NCBI GenBank assembly: GCA_964474355.1
Contig: CAYYSY010000447.1
Coordinates: forward strand, 1 to 14,166
Length of the DNA stretch: 14,166 nucleotides
DNA from: CAYYSY01 sp964474355
Lineage (GTDB): Bacteria; Myxococcota_A; UBA9160; UBA4427
Direction: 5' to 3'
This document shows positions 1 through 7,782 of the stretch, in pieces (the stretch's first letter is position 1; every line of letters starts with the position of its first letter). Below the pieces are notes generated by a model, which saw only the letters and a list, made by a program, of their open reading frames with translations, did not search any database and was not told where the DNA came from. The translations under genes were made by a program, and so were the position numbers.

Positions 1-249
1 AATGTCCGCGGCCATCAGATCCTCGCGTTCGAGCTCCTGCAGGAGCAGGTCGTACAGGGCGAGCGTCTCCTCGATCTCCGCCTCGGGGATGCGTCGGATC
101 GCGAAGCCCACGTGATTGAGCACGTAGTCGCCGACCTCCACCGGGGTATCGACGATGTCGAGCCGCACCTCGCGCTCGACGCCCCAGAACTCGACCGTCG
201 CGGTCAGCCCGTCGATCGCGAGCACACGACCCGGAACACCCAGGCACAT
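1..249 (-). CDS. hypC: HypC/HupF-family [NiFe]-hydrogenase maturation chaperone (3' end beyond window)
   Basis: The 83 residues in view begin MCLGVPGRVLAIDG and carry the family hallmarks: the essential Cys2 directly after the initiator Met, and the GDYVLNHVGFAI motif (residues 40-51, His46). HypC is a small chaperone that, with HypD, holds the iron during assembly of the Fe(CN)2CO centre and then delivers it to the hydrogenase large-subunit precursor in the cytoplasm. Family members are usually about 75-95 residues, so only a short C-terminal tail should be missing; no stop is reached before the left edge. The start is supported by a strong AGGAGG (258-263) eight bases upstream, which lies inside the last codons of hypF. 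Only three bases separate the hypF stop from this ATG, so the two are almost certainly co-transcribed and translationally coupled. hypD and hypE may follow to the left, but this is inference. Trp23 sits where many homologues have Gly in the VDFGG stretch; the effect is unknown. Confidence 0.94.
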   Translation of the reverse strand, partial: MCLGVPGRVLAIDGLTATVEFWGVEREVRLDIVDTPVEVGDYVLNHVGFAIRRIPEAEIEETLALYDLLLQELEREDLMAADI

Positions 250-252
250 GAA

Positions 253-2601
253 CTAGCCCTCCTCTTCCGTCGCAGGTGCGGCGTCTTCGTTCGTGGCCAC
301 GGCATCCGCGACGAGCAGCTGCCCGAACGCGAGCCCGCCGTCGCCCGGCGGCAGCTGCATGGCCCGCATCACCTCGAACGAGTCACCGAGCCGTCGCTCG
401 AGGCTCGAGAGCAGGAGCGGGTTCTGGAAGCACCCGCCGGCCAGCGCGAAGCCCGGGCGCGTCGATGAGCCCTGAGGGATCAGCTCTACGAACGCGGGCA
501 GCGCCGCCTCGACCGAGGCTGCACCAGCCGCGACGAGCGTCGCGTGGAAGCGATCCGCGACGCGCGAAGGGCGAACGCCGGAGAGGACATCGTCGACGAG
601 CTCCCGGACGGCGGGGCGAAGGTCGATCTGCCACGGTGTCGTCGTGGTGTCGAGCGCGAACGCGTACGGCGGCTCGTCGCGACCCGCGGCGGTGAAGCAG
701 AGCGCCTGCGCGAGCTCGCCCTGATGGGTGGCCAGCGGCCTGCTCAGCAGCAGCGACCCGATCGCATCGAAGTAGCGTCCGACGCCGTGGGCCGCCGCGC
801 AGAGCCCGTCGCGGGAGAGCAGCATCGCGACATGGGCGCGCTGCGTGCGGGGCACGACGTCGAACAGCGGGAGCGAGTCGAGCGGCGCCGCACCGTCGAA
901 GGCGTCACCCAGCAATGCGAGCGCGAGCCGCCATGGCTCTCGAATCGCCTGCTCTCCGCCGGCCAGCGCGATGGGACGGAAGGTGGCCAGCCGGCGCACG
1001 GAGCGGGCGTCACCGAGCAGCAGCTCGCCGCCCCAGGCTGCCCCGTCGAGCCCCGCGCCGGTGCCGTCCCAGACGAGACCCAGCGCGGGTGCCCCGAAGC
1101 CGTGCTCGCCGAGGACGGCGGCCATGTGCGCGTGGTGATGCTGCACGCCGATTACCCGCGCGCCCTGCCACGCCCGCGCGAAGCGCGTCGACTCGTAGCC
1201 CGGGTGCAGATCGTGAGCGACGACCTCGGGCTCGACGCCGAGCCATTGCAGCCAACGCTCGACCGTCTCCTCGAGCCGCTCGACGCTCGCCGGGGACTCG
1301 ATGTCCCCCACGTGCGCGCTCGGCCAGACCCTGTCGCCACGCCCGACACAGACGGTGTTGCTCCACTGGCCGCCGCAGGCCAGCACGCTGTGCTCCAGGG
1401 GGCGGCGGAGTCGGATCGGGCGCGGCACATGACCGCGAGACCGGCGCATCCAGATGGGACCACTCGGCGCACAGGCGGCGACCGAGTCGTCGCAGGGGGC
1501 CTCGATCGCGCGGTCATGGGTCAGCACCCCGTCCGCGAGACCGGCGAGGTCGGCGCCGGCACGATCCGCACGATACGGGATCGGCTCACCCGAGCGATTC
1601 GCGGACGTCATCACCAGCGGTCCGCCGAAGCCTCGCAGCAGCAGCGCGTGAAGGGGGGTGTACGCGAGCATGATGCCGAGCATCGGGCTGCCGGGTGCGA
1701 GCGAAGCTGCGAGGCCGGCGTCGTCGCGCCGTCGCAACAGGGCGATGGGGTGCGATTCGGAGGCGAGAAGCGAACGGGCATCCCCATCGATCAGCGCCAG
1801 CTTCTCGGCCTCTGCCAGCGTCCTCACCATCACGGCGAACGGCTTGACGGGTCGCTGCTTGCGCGCCCGCATGTGCTTCACCGAAGCGTCGTTGCTCGCA
1901 TCGCAGGCCAGGTGGAAGCCGCCGATCCCGAGCACCGCGACGTGACGACCGGCGTGCAACGCGTCGAGCGCGTGCTCGAGCGCCGCGTCGCCCCCTTGCC
2001 GGTGCGGAAGATCCGGCGCCGTGAAGGAGAGCGCGGGGCCACAAGCCGGGCACGCGGTCGCCTCGGCGTGGAAGCGTCGATCGCCGGGGTCGTGGAACTC
2101 TTCGGCGCACGCAGGACAGAGATCGAACTCGCCCATCGCCGTGCGCTCGCGATCCCATGGAAGGGCGCGCACGAGGGTGTAGCGGGGGCCGCAATGCGCG
2201 CAGGAGATGAAGGGGTAGCGGGCGCGACGCGAGCGCGGATCGTCGAGCTCGGCCATGCACTCGGCGCAGATGGGGAGATCGGGGGCGACGTCCACCTGCA
2301 GATCGCCCTGCTGGTGCCCACCGTGCAGGCGGCTCGCCTCGATCGTGAACCCGCGCGGTGCGTCCGTGTCGGAGAGCGGGATGCGATCGATCGACTCGAC
2401 CTGGGCGCCGGCGAGGGGCGGATCTTCGAGCAGCGCCTCGAACCGGCAGAGCGCCTCGTTGCCGCCGAAGGCGTCGATCCACACACCGTCCGCTGCGTTG
2501 ACGACGGCACCCCGGAGACCGAGATCGAGGGCGGCGCGTGCGACCCAGGGCCGAAACCCGACGCCTTGAACGCTCCCACTCAGTCTCAGGCGCAATCCCA
2601 T
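253..2601 (-). CDS. hypF: HypF carbamoyltransferase, [NiFe]-hydrogenase maturation (CN ligand synthesis)
   Basis: A 782-residue HypF (E. coli protein about 750). HypF uses carbamoyl phosphate and ATP to make carbamoyl-adenylate and transfers the carbamoyl group to the C-terminal Cys of HypE, which dehydrates it to the cyanide ligand. Domains in order: N-terminal acylphosphatase (GSVQGVGFRPWV, residues 9-20, with Arg17 and Asn35 as the expected catalytic pair); two zinc fingers with perfect family spacing (Cys 112/115, 134/137, 162/165, 184/187); a YrdC-like domain (about 202-387, including VMTSANRSGEP); and a Kae1-like carbamoyltransferase domain with HHHAH (488-492), GGCFQN (722-727) and PPGDGGLAFGQ. 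The frame is open to 2730, but the acylphosphatase begins at this ATG and GAGGAG (2609-2614) lies seven bases upstream, so the 43-residue extension is rejected. Several usually conserved C-terminal residues are replaced (see findings). It is followed immediately by hypC. Confidence 0.97.
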   Translation of the reverse strand: MGLRLRLSGSVQGVGFRPWVARAALDLGLRGAVVNAADGVWIDAFGGNEALCRFEALLEDPPLAGAQVESIDRIPLSDTDAPRGFTIEASRLHGGHQQGDLQVDVAPDLPICAECMAELDDPRSRRARYPFISCAHCGPRYTLVRALPWDRERTAMGEFDLCPACAEEFHDPGDRRFHAEATACPACGPALSFTAPDLPHRQGGDAALEHALDALHAGRHVAVLGIGGFHLACDASNDASVKHMRARKQRPVKPFAVMVRTLAEAEKLALIDGDARSLLASESHPIALLRRRDDAGLAASLAPGSPMLGIMLAYTPLHALLLRGFGGPLVMTSANRSGEPIPYRADRAGADLAGLADGVLTHDRAIEAPCDDSVAACAPSGPIWMRRSRGHVPRPIRLRRPLEHSVLACGGQWSNTVCVGRGDRVWPSAHVGDIESPASVERLEETVERWLQWLGVEPEVVAHDLHPGYESTRFARAWQGARVIGVQHHHAHMAAVLGEHGFGAPALGLVWDGTGAGLDGAAWGGELLLGDARSVRRLATFRPIALAGGEQAIREPWRLALALLGDAFDGAAPLDSLPLFDVVPRTQRAHVAMLLSRDGLCAAAHGVGRYFDAIGSLLLSRPLATHQGELAQALCFTAAGRDEPPYAFALDTTTTPWQIDLRPAVRELVDDVLSGVRPSRVADRFHATLVAAGAASVEAALPAFVELIPQGSSTRPGFALAGGCFQNPLLLSSLERRLGDSFEVMRAMQLPPGDGGLAFGQLLVADAVATNEDAAPATEEEG
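258..263 (-). promoter_or_regulatory. hypC ribosome binding site inside the hypF 3' end
   Basis: AGGAGG on the minus strand, eight bases before the hypC ATG. It is formed by the codons for the Glu-rich C-terminal residues of HypF, consistent with translational coupling of hypF and hypC. Confidence 0.8.
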
Positions 2602-2608
2602 TCGGGAT

Positions 2609-2614
2609 CTCCTC
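2609..2614 (-). promoter_or_regulatory. hypF ribosome binding site
   Basis: GAGGAG on the minus strand, seven bases before the ATG at 2601-2599. It decides the hypF start in favour of the shorter protein and against the 43-residue longer open frame. Confidence 0.8.
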
Positions 2615-2742
2615 GTCCACCCCCCGGACTTCGGCTTCGCCGCCACCACGTCTTCGACTCGTGTGTCTCTACGCTCTCCCGATCGCTTCGATCCCTTCGA
2701 GGCGCGCCAACGGCGCCACAGAATCGTCACGCGACGTATTCA

Positions 2743-2753
2743 TCGTGACACGA
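2743..2753. repeat. Palindrome TCGTG-a-CACGA upstream of hypF
   Basis: A perfect 5+1+5 palindrome about 145 bases upstream of the hypF ATG. It shares the CGTGA core with the larger inverted repeat at 2772-2790 and may be a second copy of the same operator class. Short palindromes of this base composition do occur by chance in high-G+C DNA, so confidence is low. Confidence 0.3.
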
Positions 2754-2771
2754 CGAGCAGAGGGCCGCTAC

Positions 2772-2790
2772 CGATCACGACGCGTGATCG
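2772..2790. repeat. Perfect inverted repeat CGATCACG-acg-CGTGATCG, candidate operator
   Basis: Two perfectly complementary 8-base arms separated by three bases, about 170 bases upstream of the hypF start and about 110 bases beyond the dehydrogenase stop. The length and symmetry fit a binding site for a dimeric repressor or activator. It could also fold as an RNA hairpin, but there is no following T-run on either strand. Related half-sites (TCACG/CGTGA) recur at 2727-2731 and 2744-2748. No regulator gene is in the window, so the factor is unknown. Confidence 0.5.
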
Positions 2791-2847
2791 CAGATCCCCT
2801 GGGTGAAACGAGCGCCGCGCCGTGCGGCGAGGCAATCCGCCCCACAC

Positions 2848-2887
2848 TCGGCTCGAGCCGAAGCACACGGAGAGGGGCAACCCCCTC
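2848..2887 (-). terminator. Tandem hairpins after the glutamate dehydrogenase gene, possible terminator
   Basis: Two stem-loops lie 11-50 bases downstream of the dehydrogenase TGA. The first, 2872-2887, pairs GAGGGG with CCCCTC across a four-base loop. The second, 2848-2861, is the perfect palindrome TCGGCTCGAGCCGA. No clear U-tract follows either, so this is not a textbook intrinsic terminator; it may act as a weak terminator or protect the 3' end of the mRNA. Confidence 0.35.
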
Positions 2888-2897
2888 GATTCCGGCC

Positions 2898-5800
2898 TCA
2901 GTCGTCCGGCGGTCGCAGCGCCTCGCAGCGCATCGCGATGGCCGAGAGCGCGCTCGGCGTGGCTGCGACGCCCGCGCGTTGCTGGAGCCTTCGAATGCGG
3001 TCGATGTCGGCGGCGCGGTCAGACAGGTACGCGTCGAGCGCCGCGCTCGGATCCCCCGACCCGGCCACGAGGACGTGCTCGGTCACCGTGCGTTGGAGGT
3101 CGAGCAGGTTCTGTCGGAGATCCGCCATGATGATTCGATCCCAGAACGTACCCGCGTGTACGAACGTGAGGCGCTCGTAGATCCAGTTGAAGCCGGCGCG
3201 ATCTCCGAGGCGAGTGTAGGCGCGCGCCGCCTCCAACGCGGGGGCGGAGGTCGCCTCGACGATCCGGAGGATGTTCAAGCCGCGATCCACGAGGGGCAGG
3301 CACGCCACGCGCTCGGCGAGCTCGTTGGTCAGACCGTGCTGCATGAAACGATGACGGCGCTCGTCGAGCCTGCGCAGCTCGCTCGGCGCGAGGAAGTCGC
3401 GCAGCGCTCCATAGAGCCCATCCAGGGCGGTGCGCCAACGCTCCGCGCGGTCGACATCGAGAGCTGCAAGGTTCGACTTCACGAGGAAGCGCGCCACCAT
3501 GCGCACGCCGTCGTCGAGCTGGATCAGCGCCGCGTACAGCTCCGTGCGCACATCCGACCAGTCCTGCTCGATCTGGTCGCGAACGGCGCGGACACCCATG
3601 ATGTCTTCGGCGAGAAGCATCGCCGCGGCCGTCGTCGCTGCATCGGTCCCGAGCTCGGCCTGCAGTGAAGCGAAGAGCGTCGCTCCACCCGCATCGACGA
3701 GGTGATTGACGACGCACAACGCGACGATCTCACCACGAAGCCGGTGCGCATCCAGGGCGTCGGTCAGCTCGTCGCGAAAGCGGGCGGGAAAATAGTCCCG
3801 ATAGATCGGCTCGAGATAGGCACTCTCCGTGAATCCGACGCCCTGCAGCGTGGCCTGCACCTGATGCTTGGCGAGACCCAGGATCACCGCGAGCTCCGGC
3901 CTCCAGAGGCCGACGCCCTCGGCCGCGCGCGCGCGGATGGTCTCGGCGTCGGGCAGATCGAGGTCGGCGGGCGCGAAGCCCGCGTGGTCACAGAGCGTCG
4001 TGACGGCGTTGGCGAAGGCTTCCGGATCCTCACGCGAGCGCGCCTCGTCGAGCGAGATCGAGAGCGCCTGGCCACCATTGTGAGCGAGCACGTCGCCACA
4101 GGCTTCGTCCGCGACGTCGAAGAGCAGCGCCCGGCGTTCGTCGGCGCCGAGCTGCCCCGAACGCACCAGAGGCGCGAGTGCGATCTTGTAGTTGACCTCG
4201 TGGTCGGAGAGGTCGACCCCGGCGCTGTTGTGGATCGCGTCGGTGTCGAGCAGGACACCATGCGTGGCCGCCTCGACGCGCGCGGCCTGCGTGAGGCCCA
4301 GATTACCGCCCTCCCCCACGATGCGCGTCCGCAGCTGCCGGGCATCGATCCGGACGGCGTCGTTTGCGCGATCGCCCGCGTCGCCGTTGCTCTCGTGCGT
4401 CGCCTTCACGTACGTACCGATCCCGCCGTTCCAGAGCAGCTCCACGTCGAGGCCGAGGATCGCCTTCACGAGCTCGGGGCCGCTCGCGTGATCGCCCACG
4501 CCAAGGCGCATGCGCAGCGCCTCCGGAATGGGAATTCGCTTCGACCCGCGCGGCCACACGCCGCCCCCTTCGGACAGTGCGCTGTCGGAGTAATCCTCCC
4601 AGCTCGAGCTCTCGAGCCCGAAGAGCCGCTCGCGCTCCCTGAAGGATGCATCGGGGTCGGGATCGGGATCGAGAAAGACGTGCCGATGATCGAATGCGGC
4701 GATCAGCTTCGCGCGACGCATGAGCAGCAGCCCGTTGCCGAAGACGTCACCGGACATGTCGCCGATGCCGGCGACCTCGTAGTCCTCGTTCTCCGGATCG
4801 ATGCCGAGATGGGCCAGGTGATGCCGCACGCATTCCCACGCCCCCCGCGCGGTGATCGCGTAGCGCTTGTGGTCGTAGCCTTCGGAGCCTCCCGACGCGA
4901 AGGCGTCGCCCAGCCAGAAATCGCGGGCAAGCGCGATCTCGTTCGCGGTGTCGGAGAGGTGCGCCGTCCCCTTGTCCGCCGCGACGACGAGATACGGATC
5001 GTCTCCGTCTAGACGGCGCACGCCGGGCGGCGGCAGCACCTCGCCGTCGGGCGAGAGGTTGTCCGTCACGTCGAGCAGGCTCGCGACGAAGACGCGGTAC
5101 TGCTCGTCGGCAGCGCGGCGCGCCTCGATCGGCGTCTGGCCCTCGCGACGCAGGACGAACCCACCCTTCGCACCGACCGGCACGATGATGCCGTTCTTGA
5201 GCATTTGCGTGCTCATCAGCCCGAGGATCTCGACGCGCAGATCGTCGTGACGGTCACTCCAGCGCAGCCCGCCGCGCGCCACGGGCCCGCCGCGGAGATG
5301 GACCCCCGCGAGCTCCGCCGAGTGCACCCAGATCTCTCGATGGGGCACGACACCCGAGAGATCCTCGATGCGACTCGAGTCGAGCTTCAGGACGATGCGG
5401 TGCGGTTGGGAGGGCGGAGCAAAGAAGCTCGTCCGCACCGTCGCCAGGATCAGATTGTGGAAGCCATGCAGAGCGCGGTCTTCGTTGAGTGCCGAGATCC
5501 GATCGCGATACGCCTCGAACTCCCGCGAGAGCTCGTCTTCGCGACGTGCTCGGGCCGCGTCTTCGATGTCGGGATCGAGGCGGGCCTCGAACCACCGCAC
5601 CAGGATGCGCGCGGCGATCGGGTTCTCGAGCAGGACACGAATCAGGTACGGGCGCGACAAGACGCCCTGGATCTGCTGGAAGTACTCGAGATACGCGCGA
5701 AGCAGATCGACCTGACGCCAATCGAGCCCCGCGCCGAGGACGAGGCCATTGAGCGCATCGCTCGGCATCGAGCCGATCAGGGCCGCGCGCAGCGCGTCCG

Positions 5801-7670
5801 ACAAGCGGTCGGCGACGCCATCGAGATCTTCCTGGCTCCGCCCGAGCGGAAGGATCCGCAGCGACTCGACGCAGACGGGCGGCTGGTCAGCCGGCTCGAT
5901 CTCGAAGAGCTGCGCATCGAGGACCCGAAGGCCGAAATGATCCGCGACTGGGAGCACGTCCGAGAGCAGCGGACTCTCGGCGAGGTACAGGCGCAGCGTC
6001 GACGTTTCACGCTCGTCGTCGCCGCGGTCGAAGTAGAGCGCGAGCTGGGGCTCTCCCGTCGCCGCGAGCGCCTCGAGCCCTTCGACGTCCCGGATGGCGT
6101 CGACGGGATCCGTGGCCAGCTGGATCGCCTCGGGGAAGGCACGCTCCCAGCGCGCTGCGAGTCGGCGCGCCTCGGCCTCGCCATGCGTGCGACGCAGTCC
6201 CTCGAGCAGCCGATCCTCCCAGGGCGAGCAGAGGTGACGCACGGCCTCCTCGAGCTTCGCCGGGTCGGTGCGGATCGTCTCGCCTTCGGCCGCCGCGCAG
6301 AAGCAGTTGACGATCGCCGCCCCCTCCTCGACGAACGACGTCCGGTCGTCGATGAAGCGGGCGCCCGTCTCGGCTTCGAGCAGCGCGCGGATGCCGGCAC
6401 GCAGATCTTCACGGTAGTGCTCCCTGGGAATCACGATCGCCGCGTACAGGAGCCGGCCCCGGGGATGCGTGCGCGTCACCAGTCGCACCGACTTGGACGA
6501 GGTGGCGGCGACGAGCTCGGGCAGCAGATCGGCCAGGCGCTCGACGTCCGAGCCGACCAGCAGCTCGACGGGGAGTGAGTCGAAGGCCGTCACGATGGCC
6601 TGGTGCGCGTGCGATCCGTACGTGAGCCCCAGACGCTCGACGAGCAGCCGCAGTCGCTCCGAGAGCAGCGGGATCTGAGACCCCGGCGTACGCAGGACGC
6701 GGCGCGTGAAGAGCCCCACCAGGATCGAGAAGCCGACGACCCGACCCCGCTCGTCGTGCTCCTTCACGAGGATCCGGTCGAGACGGCCCGCGCGATGGAT
6801 CCGCGACTCGAGGCGGGACTTGCTGATCAGGATGACGCGCGGGTCCTCCAGGTCCTCCCGGATCTCCTGCGGGACGTCCTCGCCGCGCGCCGGCTGCTGC
6901 AGCCGACTCGAAGCGTCCTCTCGCCACATGCCGAGCCCGGTGTCGGGCACGATCTGCACCTCGAGCGCATCGCCCTCGCCCGTCACCCGATACCGGCGCG
7001 TGCCGACGAGCAGGAAGCGCCCTTCGATGATCCAGTCGAGGAAGCTCTGCACCCGCTCGGCGCGGGCCACACCTCCGTCGAGCGCCGGCCCGGCGAACTC
7101 GAGATTCGCGTTCAGCTCTCGCACGGCCCGGATCATCCGGCGATGATCCTCGGTCACGTCAGCCACCCAGGACATGACCTCTCTCAGCTGCGAATCGAGC
7201 TCCTCGAGAGAGCCGGGCTCGTCGATGGGCGGCCCGACCTCGACGTAGACGTACGACTCGCGGGTGTCACCGTTCATGCCCGGAGCAACGTCGAGCAGGC
7301 GACCCGCCGCATCGCGGTCGATCCGCATGATCGGGTGGATGACCAGCCGCTCCTGCAGCCCGAAGCGACTGAGCAGGAGCTCGATCGTATCGAGGATGAA
7401 GGGGCGATCGTCCTGGATCACCTCGATGATCGTGTGGCCGGGCCGGTCGGGCCGGTTGCGAGCCCGGACGAGGATCTCCCCCGGTGCCCGGCGGCGGACC
7501 CACTCGAATGCCTCGGCGACCAGCGCAGCGAGCGCGGTCGCTCCACCCGCCGGATGCGACTCGAGGCCCTCGAGCAGGTGGCGCGCGAAGCGCTCGAACG
7601 CGCTTCGGTCCTCGACATCGATCCGCTGGACCGCTTCGTCGATCACTTCGCTCTCGAGGGTTCCCGTCAT
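2898..7670 (-). CDS. gdhB: NAD-specific glutamate dehydrogenase, large (180-kDa class, Bac_GDH)
   Basis: A 1590-residue protein matching the 1600-residue class of the Mycobacterium and Pseudomonas enzymes. It deaminates L-glutamate to 2-oxoglutarate and ammonia with NAD+ in the cytoplasm, mainly in amino-acid catabolism. The N-terminal half is the ACT-like regulatory region (RPFILDTIELLL from residue 89). The catalytic core has ARGGLRWSDR, MLKNGIIVPVGAKGGF (Lys825 and Lys835, substrate-binding lysines), AADKGTAHLSD (Lys900), WNGGIGTYVK near 1080 and EGGNLGLTQAARVE near 1120; a long helical C-terminal region follows. The frame is open to 7841, but conserved sequence begins near MTGTLESEVIDEA and the longer version would run into the RND gene. 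No strong ribosome binding site precedes the ATG; a GTG two codons earlier is an alternative. It stands alone between two hairpin-bearing gaps. The symbol follows Pseudomonas usage. In related enzymes activity is allosterically controlled; nothing here shows the effector. Confidence 0.97.
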   Translation of the reverse strand: MTGTLESEVIDEAVQRIDVEDRSAFERFARHLLEGLESHPAGGATALAALVAEAFEWVRRRAPGEILVRARNRPDRPGHTIIEVIQDDRPFILDTIELLLSRFGLQERLVIHPIMRIDRDAAGRLLDVAPGMNGDTRESYVYVEVGPPIDEPGSLEELDSQLREVMSWVADVTEDHRRMIRAVRELNANLEFAGPALDGGVARAERVQSFLDWIIEGRFLLVGTRRYRVTGEGDALEVQIVPDTGLGMWREDASSRLQQPARGEDVPQEIREDLEDPRVILISKSRLESRIHRAGRLDRILVKEHDERGRVVGFSILVGLFTRRVLRTPGSQIPLLSERLRLLVERLGLTYGSHAHQAIVTAFDSLPVELLVGSDVERLADLLPELVAATSSKSVRLVTRTHPRGRLLYAAIVIPREHYREDLRAGIRALLEAETGARFIDDRTSFVEEGAAIVNCFCAAAEGETIRTDPAKLEEAVRHLCSPWEDRLLEGLRRTHGEAEARRLAARWERAFPEAIQLATDPVDAIRDVEGLEALAATGEPQLALYFDRGDDERETSTLRLYLAESPLLSDVLPVADHFGLRVLDAQLFEIEPADQPPVCVESLRILPLGRSQEDLDGVADRLSDALRAALIGSMPSDALNGLVLGAGLDWRQVDLLRAYLEYFQQIQGVLSRPYLIRVLLENPIAARILVRWFEARLDPDIEDAARARREDELSREFEAYRDRISALNEDRALHGFHNLILATVRTSFFAPPSQPHRIVLKLDSSRIEDLSGVVPHREIWVHSAELAGVHLRGGPVARGGLRWSDRHDDLRVEILGLMSTQMLKNGIIVPVGAKGGFVLRREGQTPIEARRAADEQYRVFVASLLDVTDNLSPDGEVLPPPGVRRLDGDDPYLVVAADKGTAHLSDTANEIALARDFWLGDAFASGGSEGYDHKRYAITARGAWECVRHHLAHLGIDPENEDYEVAGIGDMSGDVFGNGLLLMRRAKLIAAFDHRHVFLDPDPDPDASFRERERLFGLESSSWEDYSDSALSEGGGVWPRGSKRIPIPEALRMRLGVGDHASGPELVKAILGLDVELLWNGGIGTYVKATHESNGDAGDRANDAVRIDARQLRTRIVGEGGNLGLTQAARVEAATHGVLLDTDAIHNSAGVDLSDHEVNYKIALAPLVRSGQLGADERRALLFDVADEACGDVLAHNGGQALSISLDEARSREDPEAFANAVTTLCDHAGFAPADLDLPDAETIRARAAEGVGLWRPELAVILGLAKHQVQATLQGVGFTESAYLEPIYRDYFPARFRDELTDALDAHRLRGEIVALCVVNHLVDAGGATLFASLQAELGTDAATTAAAMLLAEDIMGVRAVRDQIEQDWSDVRTELYAALIQLDDGVRMVARFLVKSNLAALDVDRAERWRTALDGLYGALRDFLAPSELRRLDERRHRFMQHGLTNELAERVACLPLVDRGLNILRIVEATSAPALEAARAYTRLGDRAGFNWIYERLTFVHAGTFWDRIIMADLRQNLLDLQRTVTEHVLVAGSGDPSAALDAYLSDRAADIDRIRRLQQRAGVAATPSALSAIAMRCEALRPPDD

Positions 7671-7715
7671 GGCCACGAATGTAGTCGATGCGTCCAGGGG
7701 ACCGGGCCCCGCGGT

Positions 7716-7732
7716 CGCCTCGACTCGAGGCG
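7716..7732 (-). terminator. Perfect hairpin between RND pump and glutamate dehydrogenase
   Basis: CGCCTCG and CGAGGCG pair perfectly across a three-base loop, 50 bases after the RND stop codon and 46 bases before the dehydrogenase ATG. A second GC-rich stem (GGGG/CCCC, 7697-7710) follows in the direction of transcription. There is no U-tract. The pair probably separates the efflux operon from the dehydrogenase as a weak terminator or RNA-stability element; an attenuator role for the dehydrogenase is possible. The rest of this 112-base gap shows no gene. Confidence 0.4.
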
Positions 7733-7782
7733 CAGACTGCACCGAGGGGGAGCGTCCAGCGCGGCTTCGCCCGACGCCGCGC

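Larger units (their letters stand above)
2602..2897. other. Non-coding gap between glutamate dehydrogenase stop and hypF start
   Basis: This 296-base stretch has no convincing gene on either strand. From right to left (the direction of transcription) it holds two compact hairpins just after the dehydrogenase stop, a perfect 8+8 inverted repeat at 2772-2790, a TCGTG-A-CACGA palindrome at 2743-2753, and CGTC-ACGC-GACG at 2725-2736. It should contain the terminator of the dehydrogenase gene and the promoter of the hyp operon. I could not pick out a convincing -10/-35 pair or a sigma-54 -24/-12 element for hypF. Confidence 0.6.

Noticed and set aside
544..2748. Long rightward open frame of 734 codons opposite hypF
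   Set aside because: It is antisense to a gene with perfect zinc-finger spacing and family motifs. Its translation is rich in Arg, Gly, Glu and His without domain pattern, as expected for a shadow in high-G+C DNA.
2831..2846. Sigma-54-like -24/-12 element upstream of hypF on the minus strand (TGTGGGG...TTGCC)
   Set aside because: The TTGC part fits, but the invariant GG at the correct spacing is GT, so the element fails the basic requirement.
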